From the NCBI GenBank assembly GCA_002404675.1, contig DHKE01000075.1, positions 43,325 through 59,887 of the forward strand: DNA of 16,563 nucleotides. Direction: 5' to 3'. Below, piece after piece: positions 1-7,025 of the stretch (position 1 is its first letter; every line of letters begins with the position of its first letter). The notes beneath the pieces were generated by a model. That model was not told where the DNA came from and did not search any database. It saw only the letters and a list, made by a program, of their open reading frames with translations. A program made the position numbers and the translations under genes. The DNA is from Porphyromonadaceae bacterium UBA4702. Lineage in GTDB: Bacteria > Bacteroidota > Bacteroidia > Bacteroidales > Muribaculaceae.

Positions 1-254
1 GGTTGTAATTTTGCAGCGTCGGAGATGCTATGGCAGCGCGTATGCAGTTATGGCAGGGGCGGCGTATACATACTTTGCATATATAGTAATCTGTCGGAGA
101 AGAGAGCCGACGAGAGCTGTCAGGTGCATATTCGCCGGAGGTCTCGGGGTGAGTGTGTTGTTTCGGTTGTTGTTTGGTGTTGGGACGGCAATGCCCCGAA
201 GCCGTTGCGGGTCACGGGGCATTGCTCTGTGGGTTGTGTCGTCGGCAGGGGGTG
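1..254. other. Left-edge stretch without a supported gene
   Basis: I see no convincing coding region here on either strand. Plus-strand frames are Cys/Arg-rich, overlap each other and run antisense into the small genes to the right; the only short minus-strand frame starting at an ATG has no recognisable content. A TAATTTTG sequence at 6-13 fits the Bacteroidota -7 box for a plus-strand transcript, but its -33 partner would lie outside the window and no plus-strand gene follows. The main structure is the stem-loop at 188-225, listed separately. Confidence 0.5.
188..225. terminator. 11-bp perfect stem-loop downstream of the minus-strand genes
   Basis: The arms gcaatgccccg (188-198) and cggggcattgc (215-225) are perfect inverted repeats around a 16-base loop that contains a small ccg/cgg stem. 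It lies 30 bases beyond the stop of the last minus-strand gene, so it is placed like a terminator or a 3'-end stabilising hairpin. There is no T-run on either side, so it is not a classical intrinsic terminator; a REP-like element is the alternative. Confidence 0.5.
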
Positions 255-431
255 TCACTTGCCGAAGAGTGCCTTGAGGATTGCGCTGCCTATCTTGCGC
301 TCGATGCCGGTCTTGGTCGTGGGTATGCCTGTGCGCCGTGCTATGCGCTGGCGTGCTGCGGTCAGCCCCAATGCCCGCTTCCACGAGAATGACAGCCCGG
401 GGATGCCGGTGTTGCTCTTGCGTCGTGTCAT
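255..431 (-). CDS. Small basic protein, 58 residues, unknown function
   Basis: An ATG at 431 opens a 58-codon frame ending in TGA at 255-257. It begins MTRRKSNTGIPGLSFSWKRA, continues with an Arg/Lys-rich middle (residues 25-46) and ends ILKALFGK. The start overlaps the stop of the upstream 80-residue gene by four bases (ATGA), a classic sign of translational coupling, which is the best evidence that both are real. The highly basic composition, repeated TGIP motif (8-11 and 34-37) and amphipathic end suggest nucleic-acid or membrane binding, but that is inference. The sequence resembles short hypothetical proteins I associate with Bacteroidales, without a known role. Confidence 0.65.
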   Translation of the reverse strand: MTRRKSNTGIPGLSFSWKRALGLTAARQRIARRTGIPTTKTGIERKIGSAILKALFGK

Positions 432-670
432 GTGTTGCTGTTGTTATTGTTGTTGGTGATGTATTTGTGCCAGATGCCTCTGGCGAGGAGGACGATGCCT
501 CCGAGGATTGCCGCCCAGTAGAGCAGCTGGCATACGATTGCTATCAGTGCCGAGAAGAGTGTCACGGCTGCGCAGCCGAGCAGCAGCAGGCCTCCTATGG
601 CGAGTTCGCGGTTGGCGTTGCGTCCGAAGATGAGGCTGCGTGTCTTTCCCTTGGTGTTGTCTGGTGTCAT
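428..670 (-). CDS. Small two-helix membrane protein, unknown function
   Basis: 80 residues. A polar N-terminus (MTPDNTKGKTRSLIFGRNAN) is followed by about 45 hydrophobic residues (roughly 22-67) that fit two membrane helices with a very short turn. The C-terminus is an Asn run (NNNNNSNT) coded by a GTT/AAC microsatellite. The leader CACCAAAAACAACTTCACAC before the ATG is the A-rich type used by the other genes here. It overlaps the next gene by ATGA and follows the Ca2+-ATPase after a 127-bp gap with a large inverted repeat, so it may be expressed by read-through. I recognise no family; a small regulator or accessory subunit of the pump is possible but unproven. Confidence 0.65.
   Translation of the reverse strand: MTPDNTKGKTRSLIFGRNANRELAIGGLLLLGCAAVTLFSALIAIVCQLLYWAAILGGIVLLARGIWHKYITNNNNNSNT
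433..457. repeat. GTT/AAC trinucleotide microsatellite in coding sequence
   Basis: A stretch of GTT-like triplets (complement AAC/AAT) codes the poly-Asn C-terminus of the 80-residue membrane protein. It lies within the last codons before the ATGA overlap. In-frame slippage would change the Asn count without breaking the downstream coupling. Confidence 0.6.
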
Positions 671-722
671 GGTGTGTGAAGTTGTTTTTGGTGAGTGCTT
701 TTAGGGTGATTGTTTCTGCCTG

Positions 723-784
723 TTGTTTCCTTGTTTCCTTGTTTCCCGTCCCACAGGCGGGGAAACAAGGAAACAAGGTAAACA
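723..784. repeat. Large inverted repeat built from tandem 8-bp units
   Basis: Three tandem copies of TTGTTTCC (723-730, 731-738, 739-746) face two copies of GGAAACAA (761-768, 769-776) and a degenerate third (777-784). The result is a perfect 19-bp stem, 729-747 with 760-778, around a 12-base loop (748-759). It lies 20 bases past the stop of the Ca2+-ATPase and 52 bases before the next minus-strand start. It could act as a transcription terminator or mRNA 3'-end stabiliser, although no T-run follows the stem on the minus strand. The tandem-within-palindrome design is unusual for a simple terminator. Confidence 0.8.
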
Positions 785-797
785 GGGGTAAACGCGG

Positions 798-3470
798 TTA
801 ACGGGCGATTTTCTTGATGAGGTTCCACAGCTCGCGTATCCAGAGGACGAGCGAGGAGCCGCCGATGATTATCAGCCAGTCAACGGGCTTGAGGCTGACG
901 ACGTTGAAGAAGTCCTGGAGCACCGGCAGCTCGACCATTGCCACCTGTCCGACGAGTATTATCGCGGAAATGGTGAGCAGTCCGCTGCAGCCCTTGAAGT
1001 GGAGCGCGCTGCGTCCGGTCTCGAATGCGCGTGCGCAGAAGAGGTAGAAGAAGTGCGTCATCACGAATATTGTGAACAGCAGCGTCAGCTCGTAGGGTGA
1101 CAGGCCGTCGGCGTTGCCGATGTGGACGGTGAGCAGGTCTGTCAGCTGGGTGATTTTGGAGTGCTCGAAGATGTATAGCAGCCCGAGGAGGAGGAGGAAG
1201 AAGAAGCCGCCTACGCCGAGGATGTTGTGGTACATCGTGCGGTTGAGGATGAACGCCTTGCGGTCACGCGGCTTGCTGCGCATCACTGATTCGGAGGGCG
1301 GCAGCGAGGCGAGGGCCATTGCGGCGAATGTGTCCATGATGAGGTTTACCCAGAGCATCTGTGTCACTGTCAGGGGGCTGTCGGTGCCCATGAATGCTCC
1401 GCAGAGCACCAGGAAGCAGGCAGCGACGTTGACGGTGAGCTGGAAGAGGAGGAAACGCTGGATGTTCTGGAAGAGGGAGCGTCCCCACATCACGGCGCGT
1501 CCTATGGACGAGAACGAGTTGTCGATGATAGTGATGTCCGAAGCCTCCTTTGCCACGGAAGTGCCGTCGCCCATTGAGAGGCCTACGTGCGCGGTCTTGA
1601 GTGCGGGCGCGTCGTTTGTGCCGTCGCCGGTGACAGCCACCACCTCGTTGTTGGCCTGGAGAGCCTCGACGAGGCGTTTCTTGTCCATGGGGCGTGCGCG
1701 TGCTATTATCTTGATTTCGCCTACGCGCTCGCGCAGCTCCTTGTCGGAGAGTTTCTCGAACTCGGGCCCGGTGATTATGTTGCGGTCGGTGTCCTTGGCG
1801 TCGTCCCACAGGCCGATTTCGCGGCCTATCTGCTTGGCTGTTCCAGAGGTGTCGCCGGTGACTATCTTGATGCGGATGCCGGCGCCGGTCACTTCGCGCA
1901 CAGCGTCGGGCACGTCGGTGCGGACGGGGTCGGAGATTGCGGCCACGCCGAGGAAAGTGAGGCCCATGGCGACTACCTTGCCGTCTTCGATGGCCTTGTC
2001 GCCGTCGCCGAGTTCCTGGTATGCGAAGCCGAGTGTGCGCATTGCCTGGTTCTGGTATTCGAGCAGCAGGCTGTCGAGCTGTTCGCGGGTCAGGTCAGGG
2101 GTGTTGGTGCACATTGCGAACACGATTTCGGGCGCGCCCTTGACGTACAGGATTTTCTTGCCGGAGGCAGACTTGACGACTGTGGCCATGTACTTGCGCT
2201 CGGTGCTGAATGGCAGCTCCTCGAGTGTCTGTGCGGCGTCTTTGAGGCTCATGTAGTCCACGCCCCGGCTGTTGAGCCAGAGGAGCAGCGCTCCCTCGGT
2301 GGGGTTGCCCAGCACTTTTGGCTTGTCCTCGGAGAGGTCGAGCTGTGCGGTGGAGTTGACGGCGATGCCCTCGTCGATGACTTCCTGCGGCGGGTTGCCG
2401 AAGAATGTTGTCTCGTGTATCTGCATGCGGTTCTGCGTGAGCGTGCCGGTCTTGTCGGTGCAGATTACGGTAGTCGCGCCCATTGTCTCGCAGGCGTGCA
2501 TCTTGCGCACCAGGTTGTTGGTCTTGAGCATGCGGCGCATGGAGTATGCCAGCGAGAGTGTGACGGCCATGGGGAGGCCTTCGGGGACAGCCACGACGAT
2601 GAGCGTTACGGCAATCATGAATGTCTGCAGCAGGTATGCGGTGAAGTCTACCCACTCGAACGCGCCGGTGCCGGTGACGAAGTACATTATGACGCGGCCG
2701 ATGACTATGGCGGCTGCAAATCCGTAGCTGAGCTTGGTGATGAGGTCGCCCAGGCCGTCGAGCTGCTCGTTGAGGGGGGTCTTGACGCTGTCGTCTATCT
2801 GCGCTGCCTCGAACACCTTGCCGTTCTCGGTCTTGTCGCCGACGGCGGTGACGCGCATGATGCCGTGTCCCTCCATGATTTTCGTGCCGCGCATGGCGTG
2901 GTTGGAGGGGAAGGTTGCGTCGGGGTCGAACTCTGCCTCGACGGTTGTCTTGTGGCACATAGGCTCTCCGGTGAGCGACGACTCGTCGATGTTGAGCGAC
3001 ACGGCCTCGAGCAGCTCGCCGTCAGCCGGCACTTCCTCGCCTGTTGAGAGGATGACGATGTCGCCGACGACGATGTCCTTCCTGGGGACTTGCGTGGCGC
3101 CTCCGTTGCGTATCACCTGCACCGGCTCGTCGTCGTTGACCTGGTTGAGCAGGGCGAACTCCTTGTCGGCCTTGAGCTCGAATATGAATGCCAGGCCTGT
3201 GGCGAGGAGAATGGCTATGAATATGCCGACAGGCTCGAAGAATACTGTCAATCCCTTGCCGAGGCCGAAGTACTCGTAGCATGAGATGCCTATTGAGAGC
3301 GCGCCGGCGATGAGGAGGATTATGATGAGCGGGTCGGTGAATTTCTCGAGGAACTGCTTCCAGAGCGGCTCCTTCTCGGGGGGCGTGAGTATGTTGACGC
3401 CGTTCTTCTCGCGGCTCTGTATGACCTCGGCCTCGGAAAGTCCCGTGTAATGGTGTTTGTGCTGTGACAT
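798..3470 (-). CDS. P-type Ca2+-transporting ATPase (PMCA/SERCA-like, P2 family)
   Basis: 890 residues, full length for the family. It pumps cations, most likely Ca2+, out of the cytoplasm across the inner membrane at the cost of ATP. Visible parts: N-terminal cation-ATPase domain; SLTGEP actuator motif (165-170); PEGLP in M4 (296-300), whose Glu coordinates Ca2+; DKTGTLT with the phosphorylated Asp339; VKGAPE in the nucleotide domain (443-448); GDGTNDAPALK hinge (615-625); and NLIMDT in M6 (709-714), whose Asn and Asp are Ca2+ ligands in SERCA and PMCA. C-terminal hydrophobic segments complete about ten membrane helices. It starts 12 bases after the stomatin-like gene, so the two are probably co-transcribed. 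I see no calmodulin-type tail. Ca2+ rather than Mn2+ specificity is inferred from the M4/M6 residues. Confidence 0.93.
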   Translation of the reverse strand: MSQHKHHYTGLSEAEVIQSREKNGVNILTPPEKEPLWKQFLEKFTDPLIIILLIAGALSIGISCYEYFGLGKGLTVFFEPVGIFIAILLATGLAFIFELKADKEFALLNQVNDDEPVQVIRNGGATQVPRKDIVVGDIVILSTGEEVPADGELLEAVSLNIDESSLTGEPMCHKTTVEAEFDPDATFPSNHAMRGTKIMEGHGIMRVTAVGDKTENGKVFEAAQIDDSVKTPLNEQLDGLGDLITKLSYGFAAAIVIGRVIMYFVTGTGAFEWVDFTAYLLQTFMIAVTLIVVAVPEGLPMAVTLSLAYSMRRMLKTNNLVRKMHACETMGATTVICTDKTGTLTQNRMQIHETTFFGNPPQEVIDEGIAVNSTAQLDLSEDKPKVLGNPTEGALLLWLNSRGVDYMSLKDAAQTLEELPFSTERKYMATVVKSASGKKILYVKGAPEIVFAMCTNTPDLTREQLDSLLLEYQNQAMRTLGFAYQELGDGDKAIEDGKVVAMGLTFLGVAAISDPVRTDVPDAVREVTGAGIRIKIVTGDTSGTAKQIGREIGLWDDAKDTDRNIITGPEFEKLSDKELRERVGEIKIIARARPMDKKRLVEALQANNEVVAVTGDGTNDAPALKTAHVGLSMGDGTSVAKEASDITIIDNSFSSIGRAVMWGRSLFQNIQRFLLFQLTVNVAACFLVLCGAFMGTDSPLTVTQMLWVNLIMDTFAAMALASLPPSESVMRSKPRDRKAFILNRTMYHNILGVGGFFFLLLLGLLYIFEHSKITQLTDLLTVHIGNADGLSPYELTLLFTIFVMTHFFYLFCARAFETGRSALHFKGCSGLLTISAIILVGQVAMVELPVLQDFFNVVSLKPVDWLIIIGGSSLVLWIRELWNLIKKIAR

Positions 3471-3482
3471 ATTATCGGTTGG

Positions 3483-3911
3483 TTATTTTGTTGTGTTTTG
3501 GTTGATTGCGTTGCGTGTCGATTCGAGCAGGGGCAGGTTGGTCTCTGTGGGGATGTAGATGACCGTCTTGTCGGAGAGGTCGGACTGCTGGCGCACCCAC
3601 AGGTACTGTATGTATGTGGGCGTTAGCGAGCCGTTCTCGATGCGTATGGCCTCTGCCGCGCCCTTGGCTCGTTCTATCTCGGCCTGGGCGTTGAGCTTCT
3701 CGGCCTCGAGGTTGGCCTTTGCCTCCTCAATCTTGATTTTGCGGTTCTGCTCGGCCTTGGCGAACTCGGCCTTGCCTTCCATCTCCTGCGACCAGACGTT
3801 GTACCAGGGCATGATGAACGCCATGGCGACGATCAGGGCGATTATGCCGATGACGGCTGTAATCGCTCCCTTGATGAATCGCGGTGTGAGGCTTACGTTT
3901 CCGTTTGTCAT
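3483..3911 (-). CDS. Membrane-anchored stomatin/HflC-like coiled-coil protein
   Basis: 142 residues from the ATG at 3911. An upstream in-frame ATG at 3995 would add 28 residues spanning the likely promoter and part of a palindrome, so I reject it. One membrane helix (about 15-35) is followed by MPWYNVW and a long Ala/Glu/Lys/Gln-rich coiled coil (about 42-92). A C-terminal module then has the look of SPFH-family ends (IENGSLTPTYIQYLWVRQQ and TVIYIPTETNLPLLE). The globular SPFH/Band-7 domain is missing, so this is a mini-stomatin that could oligomerise at the membrane. It lies 12 bases upstream of the Ca2+-ATPase and may scaffold or regulate it (inference). Similar short proteins seem common in Bacteroidales. 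Confidence 0.85.
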   Translation of the reverse strand: MTNGNVSLTPRFIKGAITAVIGIIALIVAMAFIMPWYNVWSQEMEGKAEFAKAEQNRKIKIEEAKANLEAEKLNAQAEIERAKGAAEAIRIENGSLTPTYIQYLWVRQQSDLSDKTVIYIPTETNLPLLESTRNAINQNTTK

Positions 3912-3950
3912 GAGTGTAGTGTATTGGCGGTTGTATATTGTTTCACGGTG

Positions 3951-3958
3951 CAAAGATA
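3951..3958 (-). promoter_or_regulatory. Putative -7 box for the stomatin-like/Ca2+-ATPase unit
   Basis: The minus strand reads TATCTTTG here, matching the Bacteroidota -7 consensus TAnnTTTG, about 40 bases upstream of the ATG at 3911. No TTTG is found at the expected -33 distance, where the sequence is C/G-rich, so the promoter is plausible but incomplete, or activator-dependent. Confidence 0.5.
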
Positions 3959-3990
3959 GGGCGTGTCGGCGCGGCGGGGGGCGATACTGA

Positions 3991-4040
3991 AACATTGCAG
4001 CCCCGGGGGGGCGCGATGCCGCCTTCAGGGCTGCAATGTT
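3991..4040. repeat. Palindrome P1 at the downstream end of the Ter island
   Basis: The arms aacattgcagccc (3991-4003) and gggctgcaatgtt (4028-4040) are a perfect 13-bp inverted repeat around 24 bases that include a run of G. It begins four bases after the stop codon of the TerB-like gene in the direction of transcription, so it can act as a terminator-like hairpin, although no T-run follows. A related palindrome (14442-14491) lies just upstream of the first ter gene; the right arms and flanks match over 15 bases with one difference. Confidence 0.75.
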
Positions 4041-4044
4041 GCGG

Positions 4045-5424
4045 TCAGCGCATCGAGGTGACCTTCCGGTACGGCTCGGAGTCTGCCAGTGGCATCCGTC
4101 CGTCTATGGTGTTGATGTAGACCATTGCCGCGTCGGGGGCTATGCAGTGCCTTTTGCCGACTTTCGTGAGCTGGTAGTCGCTGCGGTTGTACATGGTCTC
4201 GGGCAGCGCCTTGAGCGCGTTCTTGAGGCGTGCTATCATGGGGCGGCGCGTAGTGGCGTTGACCAGGTCGGGGGTGCTGTCGTACTCCCCTCCGAGCAGC
4301 CCGTAGATGTATCGGTACTGCCGCTGCAGCCGCTGTGCCGTCTCTGCCTTGGCCGTGCTGAAGTTGACGCCGTCCGCGCCGTGGCAGAGCAGCAGTATGA
4401 AGAGCGCCTTCTCGCGGCGGTGCACGCCGGAGAGCATCGCGCCCACGTCGGGGAACTGTATCTCCTGGCGGTATGGGTCGATGACGACGCGGCTGCGGAC
4501 GTTGGTGCGGATGAGGAAGATGTCGAGCAGCTGCTTGTAGAAGCCGTGGTAGTGGAACTGGTCGCCGCGCTCCTCTGATGTCTTGACGATGAACACGTCG
4601 CTGCTTAGCATTTCGGCAAAGCTGTCGAGCAGCCGCTGGACTGTGAGTAGTATGTCGCCGTCCACCTCGACCTTGACGTAGTTGGAGTATGCGTGGCCTG
4701 CTACGAAGCTGCTGCCTATCTTGATGAGCAGGGCGGGGTATGTCTGGCGCAGCTCCTCGATGCCGAGCTTGTTGCCCAGCAGGTCGCGGCAGAAGGAGGC
4801 TGTGGTCATGCCCATGAGCGAGCGGTAGTCGCCTTCTATCTGCTCGTCGCTCGAGGCGGGTGCGAGGAACGTGAGTATCTGTTTCATGAGCCTCTCGTCG
4901 GTCTCGCGGTAGTGGCGTATGATGTTGGGCAGGTAGACGAAGTGGAAGCCGAGGAGTTGCATCTCCTTGAATATAGTGCGGTAGTCGCGCACTATCGCCT
5001 CGTTGGTCTGCCCGTCATATTCGTCCTCGATGTATAGGGCTGTCGCCACGTCCACGTTGAAGTCGGCCTTTGGTATCGAGTACACTTCGGCCTGCTCCTC
5101 GGCGCAGTCGTCGAGAGCCATGATGAGGGCGATCATGATTAAGGCCTCGGAGTGGGCGCAGAATCCGTCGCTGGTGGTCATGGCCTTGCAGTCGCCCAGC
5201 AGGTCGCGGCGCAGCCCCAGCACGTCCTCTTCCTCCTCGGCGCATATTACGTTCACAGCCTGGGCGAAGGTCATCTTCTGCGCCTCGGTCTCTATCTCGC
5301 GTGTGATGCCGTACTTGGAGCAGATGTCGTCCCAGAACTCCATCTCCCCCTTGTCGATAATGCGGTCAGCATTTATCAGGTCGGCGAATATCCTCGCTAT
5401 CGCGGTCTTGTGTATGCGTGCCAT
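4045..5424 (-). CDS. TerB-like domain protein of the Ter island
   Basis: 459 residues, much longer than stand-alone TerB (about 150). The first 110 residues are helical with two acidic patches typical of TerB-like domains, INADRIIDKGEMEF (17-30) and SDGFCAHSEALIMIAL (85-100). TerB and related domains bind metal through such acidic residues. The rest (about 120-459) is mixed and unrecognised. It includes a central part rich in Phe/Tyr/Asp, the segment RREKALFILLLCHGADGVNF and a basic C-terminus that might be a winged helix. It has no signal peptide and is probably cytoplasmic. It is last in the island, 71 bases after the kinase, with its own promoter in that gap, so it may be made at a different level from the rest. 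A role as adaptor between Ter proteins and the kinase module is inference. Confidence 0.75.
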   Translation of the reverse strand: MARIHKTAIARIFADLINADRIIDKGEMEFWDDICSKYGITREIETEAQKMTFAQAVNVICAEEEEDVLGLRRDLLGDCKAMTTSDGFCAHSEALIMIALIMALDDCAEEQAEVYSIPKADFNVDVATALYIEDEYDGQTNEAIVRDYRTIFKEMQLLGFHFVYLPNIIRHYRETDERLMKQILTFLAPASSDEQIEGDYRSLMGMTTASFCRDLLGNKLGIEELRQTYPALLIKIGSSFVAGHAYSNYVKVEVDGDILLTVQRLLDSFAEMLSSDVFIVKTSEERGDQFHYHGFYKQLLDIFLIRTNVRSRVVIDPYRQEIQFPDVGAMLSGVHRREKALFILLLCHGADGVNFSTAKAETAQRLQRQYRYIYGLLGGEYDSTPDLVNATTRRPMIARLKNALKALPETMYNRSDYQLTKVGKRHCIAPDAAMVYINTIDGRMPLADSEPYRKVTSMR

Positions 5425-5461
5425 GTCAGGTGTCGTTTGGATTTGTCGGTGATGTGAGGCA

Positions 5462-5493
5462 CAAAGTTACACAAAATCCGCGTCATTTGCAAA
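5462..5493 (-). promoter_or_regulatory. Internal promoter for the TerB-like gene
   Basis: On the minus strand TTTG (5490-5493) is followed after exactly 20 bases by TAACTTTG (5462-5469), a full match to the Bacteroidota sigma-ABfr consensus TTTG-N20-TAnnTTTG. It begins two bases past the kinase stop codon and lies about 38 bases upstream of the TerB-like ATG. A transcription start near 5455 is expected. Confidence 0.8.
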
Positions 5494-5495
5494 CG

Positions 5496-7010
5496 TCAGT
5501 TGCTGACCAGCTGCACCACCACGAGGCGTCCGCCGTTCTCGGAGGAGAGGAGTATCTTGCGCCCCTCGGTCAGCTCGACGTATTCTCCGGGCTTGACCTG
5601 CCGCTTGTCCGGGCCTGTCACGTCCCACATGTCGGGAAGGCGGCGGTTGATGAGTATCCACCGCTCCTGGTGGAAGTGGAAGTCGCCCACGGGGACGCGG
5701 TCAGCGTCGCTGACTTTCTCGTTGGGGGTTATGAAGCGGTTGACGTGCCACATGTAGAGCGTCTGCTTGTCGTATACCATCAGTCGGTAGCTCTCGGGGA
5801 CGAACTTGCCGTGCGAGGGGGAGAAGTAGAGGTTGAGCACAGGCAGCTGTCCGTGGTATTCCGTGCCGCAGAAGGGGCAGCGCGGCTTCCTGGAGTTGTC
5901 GAAGACGAACCAGTGCGCTTCGCAGCCGGAGGTGTTCTGGCATGGCTGCATCAGGTCAGCGGTCTTGACCAGTGCGGTCTCCCATTCGGCGGCTGTGGGA
6001 CGTTTCGCGGGGTCGTGCAGGCCGTCGATGAATGCGCGGTCGAATAGCTCCTTGAGGTACGGGCCGCAGATGGTGTATGGCAGCTTGTCCACATCGCCCT
6101 GCGGCAGCTCCGAGGGCTCGAGGACTGACAGCTTGGGGCGGTTGCTGCGGTCTGTGGGGTGCTCGATGAATAGGGCTTTCTCGCCCATTGACAGCTCCTC
6201 GTCGCGTCCCGGGTCGAGGTCATGCACCTTGCCTCCGCGCAGGGGGTGGCGGTTGAGCAGGTACATGTAGATGAGGACGGCGAGTGCGTGGCGGTCGGTC
6301 AGGATGCTGGGGAGCTTCTTGGCGGGGTCGCCCATGGGCAGCGGCTTGGTCTGCAGCACCTCGGGGGCGATGAAGTCCTGCGTGCCTATCACGTCGGGGG
6401 GGTACTTGCCCGGCACTACGAGGCCGTCGCAGTCGATGATGTTGGCGAATATAGCCGTGCCTGTGTCGGGGTCAACGAGTATGTTCTTGTACGACAGGTC
6501 GGAGTGTGCGAGTCCGGCGGCGTGCAGACGGCGTATGGCACGCGCTATCTGCAGGCATACGTGGAATGAGGAGAGCCATGTCCCTTTCTGCTCCGGGGTG
6601 AGGAAGCGGTTGCGCAGCTTGGCCGACGCGAACCATTTCCCCTCCTTTTCCTTGCCCTTGAACATCCCGTCCTTGAAGAAGAACTGCGCGGGGTATACTG
6701 GCATCGTGAACCCGAGCTTGCCCTCCCATTCCACTATGCGCCTGGGCCAGCAGAACAGCCGTTCCCAGTATTCGCCGCCTGGCTGGTCGAAGATGCTCTC
6801 GCGGTACTTGCCGACGATGTCCTCGAGGCGGCTCTTGGCCAGCGTCTTGTCCTTGCCCTCGAGGTTGCGGTAGAAGGCTACGGCGTATGACTTGTCGGGG
6901 CTGAAATACACGTCCTTCATCCCTCCCGCGCCTATTATCTTGTCAATGAACTGCACCGTCGTGCCGTCGGCGGCTGTCAGTGTCACGGTCTTTTCTGCTT
7001 TGTCTGCCAT
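5496..7010 (-). CDS. Protein kinase of a TerY-P triad with zinc knuckle and FHA-like tail
   Basis: 504 residues. A eukaryotic-like kinase domain (about 20-350) has a glycine loop IGAGGMKDVY (26-35), a catalytic loop HSDLSYKNIL (169-178, Asp171 and Asn176), a metal-binding DCDG (193-196) and an activation-segment end GTQDFIAPEV (209-218). The strand that should carry the VAIK lysine reads VAFYRN (44-49), so the usual lysine is not at its canonical place. A four-Cys cluster (C357, C363, C378, C381) probably binds zinc. The last 120 residues are beta-rich, with W-x-L/I-x-N and G-x-x-V-x-L patterns resembling an FHA domain (inference). It lies 15 bases after the PP2C gene. Kinase, PP2C and TerY-type vWA together form the triad known from Ter systems; likely targets are the vWA or TerD proteins. 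Confidence 0.88.
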   Translation of the reverse strand: MADKAEKTVTLTAADGTTVQFIDKIIGAGGMKDVYFSPDKSYAVAFYRNLEGKDKTLAKSRLEDIVGKYRESIFDQPGGEYWERLFCWPRRIVEWEGKLGFTMPVYPAQFFFKDGMFKGKEKEGKWFASAKLRNRFLTPEQKGTWLSSFHVCLQIARAIRRLHAAGLAHSDLSYKNILVDPDTGTAIFANIIDCDGLVVPGKYPPDVIGTQDFIAPEVLQTKPLPMGDPAKKLPSILTDRHALAVLIYMYLLNRHPLRGGKVHDLDPGRDEELSMGEKALFIEHPTDRSNRPKLSVLEPSELPQGDVDKLPYTICGPYLKELFDRAFIDGLHDPAKRPTAAEWETALVKTADLMQPCQNTSGCEAHWFVFDNSRKPRCPFCGTEYHGQLPVLNLYFSPSHGKFVPESYRLMVYDKQTLYMWHVNRFITPNEKVSDADRVPVGDFHFHQERWILINRRLPDMWDVTGPDKRQVKPGEYVELTEGRKILLSSENGGRLVVVQLVSN

Positions 7011-7025
7011 GTGTCTGTCTGTGTT

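Noticed and set aside
11..679. Several overlapping plus-strand frames at the left edge, one just after a TAATTTTG sequence
   Set aside because: They overlap each other in different frames, are Cys/Arg-rich, and run antisense to the coupled small minus-strand genes. No recognisable protein content.
1587..3047. Long plus-strand open frame (486 codons) opposite the Ca2+-ATPase
   Set aside because: It is antisense to a clearly conserved P-type ATPase with all motifs intact; its Cys/His/Val/Ala-rich composition is the usual shadow of a GC-rich gene.
3912..3995. 28-residue N-terminal extension of the stomatin-like protein
   Set aside because: It would cover the probable -7 box and part of palindrome P1; the ATG at 3911 gives a normal N-terminus before the membrane helix.
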